From assembly GCA_001314905.1 (NCBI GenBank), contig LJZT01000007.1, positions 1-64,000 on the forward strand: DNA of 64,000 bases. The letters run 5' to 3'. The DNA comes from Phormidium sp. OSCR (GTDB taxonomy: Bacteria; Cyanobacteriota; Cyanobacteriia; Cyanobacteriales; Geitlerinemataceae). The position numbers were made by a program, and so were the translations under genes. Positions 8,727 through 17,816 of the stretch are shown in pieces. The notes below the pieces were generated by a model, which was given only the letters and a program-made list of their open reading frames with translations, ran no database searches and was not told where the DNA came from. How positions within the stretch are numbered: position 1 is the stretch's first letter; the number at the start of each line of letters is the position of its first letter.

Positions 8727-8810
8727 CAATTGTGACAACGTTCTCTTCTCTCAATGGCTAGGGGAATTCTCAAAATTATCTCTCCCCGGCGGGGAGAGGT
8801 TGGGGGAGCG

Positions 8811-9353
8811 TTAAACCCACCAGGGGGTTTCCTGAGTGCGGAAGTCTTCTTCAGTCCACTCGGCGAGAACCACCTTGTCGTCCTCTGCCACATCCACATG
8901 CACTAATGCCAGAGACAGAGGCGCGGGACCGCGAACCACTTTACCCGCTTTGTTGTACTGAGACCCGTGACAGGGACAGATAAACTTCTCAGCACTGGCA
9001 TTCCAGGGAACCACACAGCCGAGGTGAGTGCAAATGGCGTTGAGGCCGTAATCGGCGATCGCCTGTTCACCTTCAACGACGATGTAGGTGGGGTCTCCTT
9101 TGAAGCCTTGAGTGAGGACGCGATCGCCCACATTGTGTTCAGCGAGGAAGCTCGTCGCTTTGACATCATTGCCGAGGGCATCTTTAGCGACAATCGTGCC
9201 ACCACTGCCACCACTCGACGGGGGGATAAAGTATTTAACGACGGGGTACAGCGCACCGAGAGCTGTTCCGGTAACTGCACCAAACGTCAGAAAGTTCATG
9301 AATTGCCGTCGTCCCATGGAGGGGACATCGGTTGAGCCGGAAGCCTGAGTCAT
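8811..9353 (-). CDS. petC: Cytochrome b6f Rieske iron-sulfur subunit
   Basis: 180 aa. The N-terminus has an Arg pair ([20 protein letters not shown], about 14-33) leading into the single membrane anchor, consistent with Tat-dependent insertion. A glycine-rich hinge (SSGGSGG, 46-52) follows. The 2Fe-2S ligands are in CTHLGC (108-113) and CPCHGS (126-131), giving two Cys and two His plus the disulfide pair. The length and both boxes are fully canonical. It heads the petC-petA operon and is transcribed away from the DUF3067 gene on the other strand. Confidence 0.97.
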   Translation of the reverse strand: MTQASGSTDVPSMGRRQFMNFLTFGAVTGTALGALYPVVKYFIPPSSGGSGGTIVAKDALGNDVKATSFLAEHNVGDRVLTQGFKGDPTYIVVEGEQAIADYGLNAICTHLGCVVPWNASAEKFICPCHGSQYNKAGKVVRGPAPLSLALVHVDVAEDDKVVLAEWTEEDFRTQETPWWV

Positions 9354-9690
9354 GGAGCTATTTACGTATTATGGTTGTATCTGATTTTGCTTAACAAACG
9401 GTATCACCGTTTCATCTGCGCCCATTGCTGTGAGAACACCAAGCAGGACGCACACCGTTTGGGATTGTATCGGATCACGTGTCCCGTCGCGAGCAAAAAT
9501 AATGAAAATGGCGCAACACTTATTCATAATACCACGCAGGAGGGGCCAAAAAAGAGGGAGATTCCTTCGATTGAGCTTTTGGGAAAATCGCGACCAGGCT
9601 GGCCACAATCGATGAAGAAATGTAAAATACGAGCCATACCCTGCCCGAGCGATCGCGATCCGAGCCAGATGTCCGCCAGCAACGCCTCCC
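9354..9690. other. Divergent intergenic region petC / DUF3067
   Basis: 337 bp between petC (minus) and the DUF3067 gene (plus). It must hold promoters for both. Short reading frames cross it on both strands but have no recognisable family or ribosome-binding site. I could not fix a -10/-35 pair with confidence and saw no RNA gene. Confidence 0.6.
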
Positions 9691-10038
9691 ATGCCCAACC
9701 GCACCAACGAAAGCCAACCCATCGTGACTGGACCTGAGTTACACCAACTTCTACTGGACAAGTGGGGCTGTTCCTACGACCTGCAACTGCGCCGCAGCCA
9801 AGGCAAAATTTTCTTGCAGGTGATGTGGAAATACCTCGAACAAGCCTCATTTCCCCGTTCAGCCGACGATTATGCCCAACATCTTGAGCAGATTGCCGAA
9901 TATCTCAATGCTTGGAACAGTGCCGAGGTGATTCGTCAATATATCAGCGAGACTCGCGAACGGCCTCGCCTCGGTAAAGCCGTCAGCATTCCCATCGATC
10001 CCGGCCAACGGAGTTCCGAATGGTTTATAGACAATTAA
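9691..10038 (+). CDS. DUF3067 family protein
   Basis: 115 aa, matching the DUF3067 family of small soluble proteins conserved in cyanobacteria and some plastid lineages. The core GPELHQLLLDKWGCSYDLQLRR (about 15-36) and VMWKYLEQASFP (about 44-55) are the recognisable parts. Function is unknown. It is transcribed divergently from the cytochrome b6f genes petC-petA; if that arrangement is conserved it would hint at a photosynthetic electron-transport role (inference). There is no signal peptide or membrane segment. Confidence 0.8.
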   Translation: MPNRTNESQPIVTGPELHQLLLDKWGCSYDLQLRRSQGKIFLQVMWKYLEQASFPRSADDYAQHLEQIAEYLNAWNSAEVIRQYISETRERPRLGKAVSIPIDPGQRSSEWFIDN

Positions 10039-10086
10039 ACCTCCTGATACATCTCATCAACGCTCTGCAAGAGTTCATCTTGTGCT

Positions 10087-11880
10087 ATGTCAATGAGGTC
10101 AATCTTTAGCGTGCATCATCTACACCGACGTCTGAGCCGTCTACTGCCGCGTCTCCTGCTGCTCGTCTTATCCCTAATCACGGTTGTCACCCTCTCAACG
10201 GCTAGTCCCCAAAGCGTTGAGGGGCAAACTCCCCTACCGATTCCCCTCGATCCCCTACAACCGACAGAAAACACGGCCACCGTGCGCCTCAACGGACGGT
10301 CGGTTTTAGAGATTAGTTCACCGCCGTCCAATCTTGGCGAACCCCGCACGATTCCCCCGTTAGGAGAGCGGGTGCGTGAGGTTGAGCGCAAGTTGAGTCG
10401 TATTCTGGACGAGGGCTTCGATCCCGACTCCCTGCAAGTGAGCGCTCAACAAGATTGGAATACCAATCAATATGTGATCATCGCTCATGACGACGAGAAT
10501 CTGGGGTCTTGGGAAGAACCTGAAGAAATTGTCACGGTAACTGAGTTTGACGCTCAAGTGGCCGATCGCCGCCCCGAGGTTCTGGCTCAGGACTGGGCTG
10601 ATCAAATCGAGGAGGCCCTACGACTCGGGTATCAGGATCGTCTCCCGCAGGCCCGACAAGAACGCTGGCAGAAGGCTCTGGCTGTAGCGGCCATCATGGT
10701 TGTTCTCAGTCCAATCATTGCCCTGTTACAACGACGGGTCACGGGCCGTTACCAACAACTTTTACGACAACGACATCCTGAAGACTTGCAACCTCCAGAA
10801 GAGTCTCTAGCCCAAGAGAATGGCTCAGCGGGGATGGGAAGCCGAGTGCAGTTTCTGCGGGCGATGATGCCGCAAATTGTCTTAGAACGGCGCATCAGCC
10901 TGGTGATTTTGCTGCGGCGGGTGTTGCTGTTTGTGCAACTGGCCCTGTGGATTGGGGGAATTATCTGGATTCTGTCTCAGTTTCCCGAAACACGAGCCTA
11001 TGCAACCTGGTTGCAGAAGTTTCCGGTTCAGATTTTGGGGATTTGGCTATTTGTGGCGATCGCCAACAAACTAACGGATGTCTTTTTTGACAATATCTTG
11101 CAATCCTGGGTTGAACAGGAATCCCTCAATCCCACCGCCTCAAAACGCTTTATCCTCCGCGCTCCCACTTTAGCCGCCGCCTTAAAGGGAATGACGAGCT
11201 TCATTGCTGGCTTAATTGGGGTAATTTGGTTTTTAGCCCTGCAAAACTTCCCTCTCGATTCTCTGATTACCGGGGCGGGGATTTTCGGTGTGGCCTTGAC
11301 GATTGTTTTTCAGAATCTAATCAAAGACCTGATTAATGGGGTTCTCATTCTCTGGGAAGACCAATTTGCGGTGGGGGATGTGATTGATGTGGGCTATGGC
11401 CCCGGTTTTGTCGAATATATGAACCTGCGGGTGACTCGGATGCGGGGAGAAGGTGGCCGACTCAGTACGGTTCCCAATAGTCAAATTCAGGTGGTGCATA
11501 ATCTCAGCAAGGAATGGTCTCGGATTGACTTCCGGATTTGGATTAGTCATGATGCAGATGCGCTCGAAGCGATTCAGGTCATGCGTCAGACGATGGAGGA
11601 GATGCAAGCAGATCCCGATTGGACTGAGTCGATTATTGAGCCGACGATGTTAGCTGGGGTGGAAAATCTGGATGAACGAGGAACTCAACTACTGATGTGG
11701 ACGAAGACCAAACCTCTGCAACAATGGGCCGTAGAACGGGAGTATCGCCGTCGTCTGAAGCGGGCCTTTGAAGATGCGGGGATTTCTATTGCCATTCCTA
11801 AGCAGATGCTCTGGTTCAAAGAACCTCCGTTGGATGGGCGTGATGAGGACAATCACCACTCTCTCCCTCAGCCGAAATAA
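10087..11880 (+). CDS. MscS-family mechanosensitive ion channel protein
   Basis: 597 aa. An N-terminal signal or anchor (about 15-42) is followed by a predicted periplasmic domain of about 150 residues. Then come four or more membrane helices (about 200-220, 280-300, 315-335, 370-405) and a MscS beta domain with the pore-lining/beta junction IFGVALTIVFQNLIKDLINGVLI (about 399-421) and FAVGDVIDVGYG. It resembles the larger MscS proteins of cyanobacteria, which open under membrane tension to release solutes. The C-terminal alpha/beta domain is complete. It begins 48 bp after the DUF3067 gene on the same strand, so cotranscription is possible. Confidence 0.88.
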   Translation: MSMRSIFSVHHLHRRLSRLLPRLLLLVLSLITVVTLSTASPQSVEGQTPLPIPLDPLQPTENTATVRLNGRSVLEISSPPSNLGEPRTIPPLGERVREVERKLSRILDEGFDPDSLQVSAQQDWNTNQYVIIAHDDENLGSWEEPEEIVTVTEFDAQVADRRPEVLAQDWADQIEEALRLGYQDRLPQARQERWQKALAVAAIMVVLSPIIALLQRRVTGRYQQLLRQRHPEDLQPPEESLAQENGSAGMGSRVQFLRAMMPQIVLERRISLVILLRRVLLFVQLALWIGGIIWILSQFPETRAYATWLQKFPVQILGIWLFVAIANKLTDVFFDNILQSWVEQESLNPTASKRFILRAPTLAAALKGMTSFIAGLIGVIWFLALQNFPLDSLITGAGIFGVALTIVFQNLIKDLINGVLILWEDQFAVGDVIDVGYGPGFVEYMNLRVTRMRGEGGRLSTVPNSQIQVVHNLSKEWSRIDFRIWISHDADALEAIQVMRQTMEEMQADPDWTESIIEPTMLAGVENLDERGTQLLMWTKTKPLQQWAVEREYRRRLKRAFEDAGISIAIPKQMLWFKEPPLDGRDEDNHHSLPQPK

Positions 11881-11963
11881 GGCAAACCGTTTGTACTATT
11901 CGGGTTGGTTTGGCGGCGATCGCAAGCCAACTCTCACCTCAACCAATCAACTCAGGAGATATT

Positions 11964-12509
11964 ATGGGACTCAAACTTCATATTGGCGGCCAAGAACGCC
12001 ATCCCGACTGGAAAATTTTAGATATTGAGGAACGCCCTGAAGTCGATTTTGTGGGGGATGCTGCGGATTTAAGTCAATTTGAGGACAATTCTGTTGAAGC
12101 AATTTACGCCAGCCATGTGTTGGAGCATTTTCACCACAGTTTAAATAATGAGTTACTGGTGGCTCTAAGTGAATGGCATCGGGTGCTAGAACCCGGAGGG
12201 AAGTTATTTATTAGTGTCCCCAATCTACAAACTCTCTGCTGGCTCTATCTCAATCCCAATTTGATGGCTTTTGAACGGCTACATTTGATGAGCATTATGT
12301 TTGGGGGTCAAACGAATGAGTTTGATGTGCATCGGGTCGGCTTTGATTTTGAAACCTTGGCAATTTATTTAGAAGAAGTGGGGTTTGAGGAGTATGAGGA
12401 TTTGACGGAGTTTAATCTTTTCAAGGATTGCAGTAGTTTACGAATTATGGATACGTTAATTAGCCTGAATATGGCGGCAACAAAAACGGTGGATGACGAG
12501 GACGAGTAG
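11964..12509 (+). CDS. SAM-dependent methyltransferase-like protein
   Basis: 181 aa from the ATG at 11964, preceded by the good ribosome site AGGAG at 11954-11958. The frame is open further upstream but lacks such a site. It is a class I methyltransferase-like fold of the predicted SAM-dependent type: the acidic DIEERPEVDFVGDAADLSQF strand, then IYASHVLEHF, then WHRVLEPGGKLFISVPN, typical motifs of the family. The glycine-rich motif I is short and replaced by the LHIGGQ start, as in the subgroup often annotated near glycosyltransferases. The substrate is unknown. The C-terminus is acidic (VDDEDE). Confidence 0.78.
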   Translation: MGLKLHIGGQERHPDWKILDIEERPEVDFVGDAADLSQFEDNSVEAIYASHVLEHFHHSLNNELLVALSEWHRVLEPGGKLFISVPNLQTLCWLYLNPNLMAFERLHLMSIMFGGQTNEFDVHRVGFDFETLAIYLEEVGFEEYEDLTEFNLFKDCSSLRIMDTLISLNMAATKTVDDEDE

Positions 12510-12517
12510 GGCGATCG

Positions 12518-12569
12518 CTCCCTAAATTCGCTGCCTAAATTCGCTGCCTAAATTCGCTGCCTAAATTCG
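12518..12569. repeat. 13-bp tandem repeat, four copies
   Basis: Four head-to-tail copies of CTGCCTAAATTCG (first copy CTCCCTAAATTCG), starting 9 bp after the methyltransferase stop codon and beginning in the tail of a GCGATCGC site. A fifth partial unit follows. It is unrelated in sequence to the heptamer family. Confidence 0.92.
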
Positions 12570-12619
12570 CTCCCTCAAGACCCTACTCCCCTCAAAAAAG
12601 TTGGCCTAAGTTCGTCAAT

Positions 12620-13831
12620 TTAGGAGTTGTCCAGGTCTGGAAATAGGCGTTGACATTGCCATTGTCCGTCAACCTGTCGCCAGCGCAGTAACTGGTGAGC
12701 CGCAGCCCCGATCAGAGTACTCGATTGTCCGATCGCCGCTCGGGGAGCGATGGTAGCCAAAGAAATGGCCGTTTCGATGTCACACAGACCCCAGTTGACC
12801 AGATTGAGAGCGCCATCGAGGAGCGATCGCGTCGTTCCGGCCAGAGTTCCATCAGCCAGTCGTGCCGTGCCCTGTTTCACCTCGATTTGGCGGCAATCCC
12901 AGGGATAAACGCCGTCAGGAAGTCCCAGGGGTGCGAGAGCATCACTGACGAGAAATAGACGCTCAGGAGCGGCATTAAGCAACAGCTGTAACATCATCGG
13001 ACAGATATGTTCTCCATCGGCAATCACCCCACAGGAGATGCCCGATCGCAGCAAGGCCGCTCCCAACAGACCGGGTTCTCGGTGATGTAGGCCCGGCATA
13101 GCATTGAAGGCGTGAGTGATCATAGTGGCCCCTTGGTCAAACGCGTGATTCGCCTGGGCCGCCGTGGCCAAGGAATGGCCCAGACTGACGCGAATCCCGC
13201 GCCGTTGCAGCTCGGCGATGGCCTCTCCACCCGGGTCAAGTTCGGGGGCCAAGGTCATCAGGCTCACCGTCGCCGCAGCGGGGCCTAAGACTCGTTCGAG
13301 GTTATCTCGGGTTAGGGGCAACAAATACTCCTGGGGATGAGCGCCCCGTTTTTTGGGATTTAAACAGGGGCCTTCTAAATGGAGTCCTAGCACCTGAGCG
13401 GTTGTGGCTTGGGGGAGTTGGCTGGCCATGAACGTCTCAAAAGTGGCGATCGCCCGGCGAAACGTCTCAGGGGAGGTGGTGACGAGGGTAGGCAAATAGG
13501 CATCGACTCCCGCCTGCCAGAGATAGCGGCCGATGGCCGCTAACTGGGGTAGATGCTCCGGGGTCACATCAGGAAAAGCCAAGCCTAAAGCACCGTTAAT
13601 CTGGAGATCGCAACCTCCAAGGGAAATCCAGTCTTCACCGCAATCGAGATCGGTTCCTGGGGCATTCAGGGGGGGCTGTGGGGATGTTGCGGAGGGGGTT
13701 GGTATGGCTGAGGTGGGACGAATAGCTGTAATGCGTTGCGCGTCTAGGGCGATCGCCTGTTGTCTCCCGGAGGATGTCCCCTCGGGTCCCTTGTATCCCG
13801 GCACATTGCCCCGAATAATCGTTACAGCCAT
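12620..13831 (-). CDS. nagA: N-acetylglucosamine-6-phosphate deacetylase
   Basis: 403 aa amidohydrolase that would remove acetate from GlcNAc-6-phosphate in amino-sugar recycling. Motifs seen are [15 protein letters not shown] (the metal-ligand glutamate region), [21 protein letters not shown], and [13 protein letters not shown] (the catalytic Asp), in the family order. The N-terminal beta-sandwich strand contains a 20-30 residue Pro/Thr/Ser-rich insertion (about 33-60), so the N-terminus is looser than usual. The start is set at 13831 ([12 protein letters not shown]); a longer frame would run across the start of the divergent purE. The two start codons are only 34 bp apart. Confidence 0.9.
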   Translation of the reverse strand: MAVTIIRGNVPGYKGPEGTSSGRQQAIALDAQRITAIRPTSAIPTPSATSPQPPLNAPGTDLDCGEDWISLGGCDLQINGALGLAFPDVTPEHLPQLAAIGRYLWQAGVDAYLPTLVTTSPETFRRAIATFETFMASQLPQATTAQVLGLHLEGPCLNPKKRGAHPQEYLLPLTRDNLERVLGPAAATVSLMTLAPELDPGGEAIAELQRRGIRVSLGHSLATAAQANHAFDQGATMITHAFNAMPGLHHREPGLLGAALLRSGISCGVIADGEHICPMMLQLLLNAAPERLFLVSDALAPLGLPDGVYPWDCRQIEVKQGTARLADGTLAGTTRSLLDGALNLVNWGLCDIETAISLATIAPRAAIGQSSTLIGAAAHQLLRWRQVDGQWQCQRLFPDLDNS

Positions 13832-13865
13832 TGTTTCACTTGAGTACGACTCAGCAATTCTATCA

Positions 13866-14402
13866 ATGACCACTAGCCCAAATCCCCCCCAAATCGGCAT
13901 CATTATGGGGAGCGATTCCGACCTGCCGACCCTGAACGCGGCCATCGAGATTTGCCAACAGTTTCAGGTCCCTCATGAGGTGGCGATCGTCTCGGCCCAC
14001 CGCACCCCCGAACGTCTGTTTGAGTACGCCAAAACCGCCCATGAGCGGGGTTTAAAAGTGATTATTGCCGGGGCCGGAGGAGCGGCCCATTTACCGGGGA
14101 TGGTGGCGTCCCTAACGCCGCTACCGGTGATTGGCGTTCCGGTAGCAACCCGCCATTTAGGGGGTCTCGACTCCCTCTATTCCATCGTGCAGATGCCTCG
14201 GGGGATTCCCGTGGCCACGGTGGCGATCGGCAATGCCCAAAATGCCGGGTTGCTGGCTATACAGATGTTAGCGAGTCAGGATATGGCCTTGTTGCAGCAG
14301 GTTCAACAGTATCGTCAAGACCTGAAAACATCGGTTCTCGACAAACAGGAGCGGCTCGACGAACTCGGTGCCGCCGCCTATCTACAGCAAAAAAATAGTT
14401 AG
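13866..14402 (+). CDS. purE: 5-(carboxyamino)imidazole ribonucleotide mutase
   Basis: 178 aa, class I PurE, which converts N5-CAIR to CAIR in de novo purine synthesis. The active-site loops GSDSDLPTL and [13 protein letters not shown] are present, along with the conserved [14 protein letters not shown] and GVPV segments. The length is standard. I choose the ATG at 13866 ([19 protein letters not shown]) because the frame, although open for 333 bp upstream, is there antisense to nagA. It is divergent from nagA with a 34-bp gap that must carry both promoters or overlapping leaders. Confidence 0.95.
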   Translation: MTTSPNPPQIGIIMGSDSDLPTLNAAIEICQQFQVPHEVAIVSAHRTPERLFEYAKTAHERGLKVIIAGAGGAAHLPGMVASLTPLPVIGVPVATRHLGGLDSLYSIVQMPRGIPVATVAIGNAQNAGLLAIQMLASQDMALLQQVQQYRQDLKTSVLDKQERLDELGAAAYLQQKNS

Positions 14403-14712
14403 GCATACCTTCACCTAACCTGGCGATTCTGGCGGGAGTTTCCTTAAGAAACCGGCAAAAATCAGTAGGTTTTCCCAGAGATTCCCGGCGATCGCCAGCC
14501 AAATGTATTGTCTTATACAGAATAAACCCTACGAGAATTGGTGCAATCAGTGTGACTCAACCGCACAACTCCGCTTCTCAATCTCGACGGGAGCGCAAGG
14601 GTACACAAGCTTGAGCTTTGGACGCCATCAGAGATTGCCGAGTGTTCCCAGCGCGAGTGTGCTGTGTCGGAAACCGATCCGTTTACTTAAATCTCAATCC
14701 AAAGTCTAAAAC
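14403..14712. other. Regulatory region upstream of amt1
   Basis: 310 bp between purE and the ammonium transporter gene. It carries the NtcA box described separately, and hence the leader of amt1 is about 150 nt if transcription starts about 40 nt after the box centre. A 68-codon reading frame in it has no recognisable homology and I regard it as leader sequence. Confidence 0.65.
14505..14518 (+). promoter_or_regulatory. NtcA-binding box (GTA-N8-TAC) upstream of amt1
   Basis: GTATTGTCTTATAC matches the NtcA consensus GTA-N8-TAC exactly. In cyanobacteria NtcA activates nitrogen-assimilation genes, including amt1, when 2-oxoglutarate is high, usually from a box about 22 bp upstream of a TAN3T -10 element. 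At the expected distance here I see only TGCAAT (14542-14547), a weak -10. The gene start is 195 bp downstream. Confidence 0.8.
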
Positions 14713-16233
14713 ATGACATCTAAGATTACCCTCAGATCACGACCTGGAGCTTCACCGAAGCGAGTTCGCGGCAGCAACCGTGACTCAGCCTTGGTTAAAC
14801 TCCTGACCCTTGGCCGCCGAGTTCCCATCTATTGGCTCGCTTGTATTCCCTTAACAGCTTTAATTTTAGGCGTTTGGGATTTAGCGGCAACGGCCGCAGA
14901 CCCCCAAGGGATTGAAGTTCTCGAAGAGGTTGACGCTGCCTACGTTCAAGGTGTTCTCAACACCGTTTGGATTCTCGTCGCCTCGGTTTTAGTTATTTTC
15001 ATGAACGCCGGTTTCGGAATGCTTGAAACCGGGATGTGTCGTCAGAAAAATGCCGTCAACATCCTCTCAAAGAACCTGATTGTCTTTGCCCTAGCGACAA
15101 TTGCCTACTGGGCGATCGGATTTTCCCTCATGTATGGTGAAGGGGCCACCGGCGAAGGCTCGACCGCCTTCATCGGCTTCGGCGGTTGGTTCCTCAGCAG
15201 TGGAGACCCCGCCACCTACGGACTTGATCCCTTCCCCGGTGGTCTGCCGATTTCGGTCTCCTTCTTATTCCAGGTGGCCTTTGCTGCAACCGCCGCCACC
15301 ATTGTCTCGGGGGCTGTGGCGGAACGGATTAAATACGATGCTTTCCTCATTTTCAGCCTCTTGCTGACCGGAATTTTCTACCCCATTTCTGGCCACTGGG
15401 TTTGGTCAGGGAATGGAATGCTGACCTCCTTTGGTCCTGAAGGTGCTTGGTCTTTTGGAGACTTCGCCGGTTCAACGGTGGTTCACTCCGTCGGTGGTTG
15501 GGCCGCCTTAGTGGGGGCTTCGATTCTCGGGCCTCGAATGGGTAAATATGAAGATGGTCAACCCCGTGCGATTCCCGGTCATAACCTCAGTCTGGCAACC
15601 CTCGGTTGTCTGATTCTCTGGATTGGCTGGTTTGGCTTCAACCCCGGTTCTGAGTTAGCGGCTACATCCAATATCGCTTACATTGCTGTCACCACAAACT
15701 TAGCTGCGGCAGCGGGTGGGGTAACAGGAACCTTTACCTCCTGGTTCCGCGATGGCAAGCCAGACCTCTCGATGACCATTAACGGTATCTTAGCGGGATT
15801 GGTTGCGATTACCGCCGGTTGTAATGTCATGCCCTACTGGGGAGCGGCTCTCACCGGTGCGATTGGCGGGATTCTGGTTGTCTTTGCGGTCTCCTTCTTT
15901 GACCGTGTTGTCAAAATCGACGACCCTGTTGGTGCGATTTCGGTTCACCTGGTTAACGGTATTTGGGGAACCCTCGCCGTGGGCATCTTCGGCGGTGGAA
16001 ACTTCATCGCTCAACTGATTGGTGTCCTCACCATTGGCGGTTTCACCGTTGTTCTAAGTTTCATCTGTTGGTATGCCGTGGCGGCGATTCTCGGTGGTAT
16101 CCGCGTCGGTGAGGAAGAAGAGTTCAACGGACTCGACATTGGCGAACATGGCATGGAAGCGTATCATGGTTTCCTCAAGGAAACGGCCATGGGCGGAATG
16201 TCCTCGTCGAAGCCGAGCGGTATGCCCCAATAG
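14713..16233 (+). CDS. amt1: Ammonium transporter
   Basis: 506 aa Amt/Mep/Rh family channel for ammonium uptake. A basic N-terminal segment (about 1-36) leads to a first hydrophobic segment that may be a cleaved signal, then the eleven-helix Amt fold. Family signatures are [16 protein letters not shown], the phenylalanine gate region [33 protein letters not shown] (first pore His), [12 protein letters not shown], and [13 protein letters not shown] (second pore His). The cytosolic tail has the conserved [18 protein letters not shown], the region through which GlnK/PII-type proteins act on Amt. An exact NtcA box lies upstream. A hairpin terminator follows 52 bp after the stop. No glnB/glnK gene is adjacent. 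Confidence 0.95.
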   Translation: MTSKITLRSRPGASPKRVRGSNRDSALVKLLTLGRRVPIYWLACIPLTALILGVWDLAATAADPQGIEVLEEVDAAYVQGVLNTVWILVASVLVIFMNAGFGMLETGMCRQKNAVNILSKNLIVFALATIAYWAIGFSLMYGEGATGEGSTAFIGFGGWFLSSGDPATYGLDPFPGGLPISVSFLFQVAFAATAATIVSGAVAERIKYDAFLIFSLLLTGIFYPISGHWVWSGNGMLTSFGPEGAWSFGDFAGSTVVHSVGGWAALVGASILGPRMGKYEDGQPRAIPGHNLSLATLGCLILWIGWFGFNPGSELAATSNIAYIAVTTNLAAAAGGVTGTFTSWFRDGKPDLSMTINGILAGLVAITAGCNVMPYWGAALTGAIGGILVVFAVSFFDRVVKIDDPVGAISVHLVNGIWGTLAVGIFGGGNFIAQLIGVLTIGGFTVVLSFICWYAVAAILGGIRVGEEEEFNGLDIGEHGMEAYHGFLKETAMGGMSSSKPSGMPQ

Positions 16234-16285
16234 TTTGGCATCGTTGATTCGATTGAATTTCGCTTAATTCGCTTTAATTCCCCTG

Positions 16286-16326
16286 AACAACCGGTTTCAC
16301 GTTTCACTGTGGAGCCGGTTGTTTCT
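16286..16326 (+). terminator. Terminator after amt1
   Basis: Nine-bp inverted repeat AACAACCGG / CCGGTTGTT with a 20-nt loop, followed by a short T-rich stretch (TTTCTAT). It lies about 50 bp downstream of the amt1 stop codon. Confidence 0.68.
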
Positions 16327-16333
16327 ATGATAT

Positions 16334-16430
16334 GGCAACAGGCAATAGGCAATAGGCAATAGGCATAACCCACCCCTAACCCCTCCCAAGAGGGGATGGC
16401 AACAGGCAATAGGCAACAGGCAATAGGCAT
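16334..16430. repeat. Heptamer repeats GGCAATA/GGCAACA split by a palindromic element
   Basis: Two clusters of four or five heptamers (GGCAACA, GGCAATA) at 16334-16365 and 16397-16430. The palindromic element copy at 16367-16395 is inserted cleanly between them, suggesting the element entered a pre-existing heptamer array or that both expand together. Confidence 0.9.
16367..16395 (-). repeat. Palindromic interspersed element, copy 1
   Basis: Reverse-orientation copy of the recurring unit: AACCCACCCCT, spacer, then the CCCCTCCC-AA-GAGGGG hairpin. Forward copies elsewhere read CCCCTCC..GGAGGGG..GGGTGGGTT. Confidence 0.85.
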
Positions 16431-16431
16431 G

Positions 16432-16460
16432 ACCCACCCCTAACCCCTCCGGTGGAGGGG
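16432..16460 (-). repeat. Palindromic interspersed element, copy 2
   Basis: ACCCACCCCTAACCCCTCCGGTGGAGGGG type copy in reverse orientation, 37 bp after copy 1. The hairpin arms are CCCCTCC and GGAGGGG with a short loop. Confidence 0.85.
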
Positions 16461-16462
16461 AG

Positions 16463-16490
16463 AACCCACCCCTGCCCCTCCCAAGAGGGG
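16463..16490 (-). repeat. Palindromic interspersed element, copy 3
   Basis: Third reverse-orientation copy, directly abutting copy 2 with a 2-bp spacer, with hairpin CCCCTCCC-AA-GAGGGG. Confidence 0.85.
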
Positions 16491-16772
16491 AAAGAGGTAG
16501 GGGATTCTCTCCCAACTCAGAGTGTCAATCTAGCAATCGAAGATTGCTATAAATAAAAAAATAGACAGTTAATGATGGATAAGGTCTAACAGTTAGACTA
16601 TCTTCAAGCCTATATTGTAGGTTCTAGCATCATCCTATTTCATGTGTCTATCTGTCCTCTATTCCCTGTTCCCTGCACCGCACTGAGCCTGTCGAAGTGT
16701 TCCCTTTTGCCTTTTGCCTTCTCCTCGCCATAACGCACAATGAAAGTTGCACCTGTCTTGCGATGATAGCCT

Positions 16773-17612
16773 GTGTCTAGAGTATCGAAGCCTATCCCAG
16801 CCTGGGGCATTCTCTCCTTGGTGACGAATGGCATGTTGTTGGTGGCCGTGGCGATTCTGATTGGACGGCAACAGTCTGAACCGTCTTTGCCAGTACGCGA
16901 TGGTAATACCTTGGCCACTGTCGAGACGAGTCCCACTCCTAGTCCAACGGTTCAGCCAACAGCGTCCCCTCGGCCAAAGTTGGAGCAAGTCCCCCGTGCT
17001 ACCTATCAGGATTGGCTTGAACGGTTGGAAGACGATGCTGAGGCGATCGCCGCCGCTTCCCCAGAACGCCTCTATGTGTTAGCGGGAGACTCAATTAGTC
17101 TTAGTTTTCCCGAGCGGTTACTCCCCCTCGATGTCACTTGGCTCAATCAGGGGATTTCGGGGGAAGGGTCCCAGGGACTCTATGAACGGCTGCCGTTGCT
17201 CGATAACACTCGCCCTGATAAGATTTTTGTGATGATTGGCATCAATGATCTGCTGCGGGGAGAAGACGACGAGACGATTTTGGAAAATCACCGCAAAATC
17301 ATCAAAGATATCCTCTGGATTCATCCCAATACTGAGGTTGTGGTTCAGTCGATTTTGCCTCATAGTGGCGAGGATGCCACCTGGGAGGGACGGGAGAAAC
17401 TGCGAGATCTCCCCAATCAACGCATCCAACGACTCAACGAACGCTTAGCGGCGATCGCCCAAGTTGAAGGGGCCACCTATCTCAACCTCTATCCCCTATT
17501 TAGCAACGAAGCCGGTTATCTCAAAGCCGAGTTCACCACCGATGGACTACACCTGAATGAACAGGGATATGAACTCTGGCGTATGGCTTTGATTATTGCG
17601 GAGACGTTGTGA
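16773..17612 (+). CDS. SGNH/GDSL-type hydrolase, membrane-anchored
   Basis: 279 aa, starting with GTG (16773). An N-terminal hydrophobic anchor (about 11-31) is followed by a Pro/Thr/Ser-rich linker (about 50-70), then an SGNH hydrolase domain. It shows block I GDSIS (nucleophile Ser), block III GINDL (Asn) and block V DGLHLNEQGY (Asp and His). The predicted activity is an esterase or lipase-like acylhydrolase on the outer side of the membrane, possibly on cell-envelope glycans. No strong ribosome site precedes the GTG. The next in-frame Met is inside the anchor (residue 21), so the GTG start is preferred. It is flanked on both sides by heptamer repeats. Confidence 0.85.
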   Translation: MSRVSKPIPAWGILSLVTNGMLLVAVAILIGRQQSEPSLPVRDGNTLATVETSPTPSPTVQPTASPRPKLEQVPRATYQDWLERLEDDAEAIAAASPERLYVLAGDSISLSFPERLLPLDVTWLNQGISGEGSQGLYERLPLLDNTRPDKIFVMIGINDLLRGEDDETILENHRKIIKDILWIHPNTEVVVQSILPHSGEDATWEGREKLRDLPNQRIQRLNERLAAIAQVEGATYLNLYPLFSNEAGYLKAEFTTDGLHLNEQGYELWRMALIIAETL

Positions 17613-17720
17613 AATAGGGAATAGGGAATAGTGAATAGTGAATAGTGAATAGTGAATAGGGATAACCCACCCCTGGCCTCTCGCAAGCAAGAGGGGAAGG
17701 GAATCGGGAATAGGGAATTG
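17613..17720. repeat. Heptamer repeats GGGAATA/GTGAATA with palindromic element copy 4
   Basis: From directly after the hydrolase stop codon: GGGAATA units, four or five GTGAATA units, another GGGAT edge (to about 17662), then a reverse-orientation palindromic element (17664-17696, slightly diverged with a GCAAGCAA insertion), then two more GGGAATA-like units. Confidence 0.88.
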
Positions 17721-17816
17721 CCATAAGCTTCCGTTAACTCGGTACAATGACACCATCTCGGAAATTTAACCGAAAATTGACCAACTACCGAATCGCCAAC
17801 CCCCATTCAATTAACT

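Larger units (their letters stand above)
16234..16772. other. Repeat-rich intergenic region, amt1 to SGNH hydrolase
   Basis: 539 bp without a credible gene. In order it holds the amt1 terminator, two heptamer clusters of GGCAATA/GGCAACA units (16334-16365 and 16397-16430) alternating with three copies of the palindromic interspersed element, a small hairpin AGCAATC/GATTGCT (16532-16548), a perfect palindrome GTCTAAC-A-GTTAGAC (16584-16598), a few heptamer-like units (16660-16676), and the imperfect palindrome CACTGAGCCTGTCGAAGTG (16681-16699). Confidence 0.8.

Noticed and set aside
13533-13865. N-terminal extension of purE
   Set aside because: It is antisense to nagA and lacks similarity; PurE begins at [12 protein letters not shown].
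14503-14709. 68-codon frame upstream of amt1
   Set aside because: It overlaps the NtcA box and the leader, has no recognisable similarity and no ribosome site.
16297-16515. Frame encoding PLGRGRGGFSPPPEG and LLPIAYCLLP units
   Set aside because: Translation of heptamer and palindromic repeats only.
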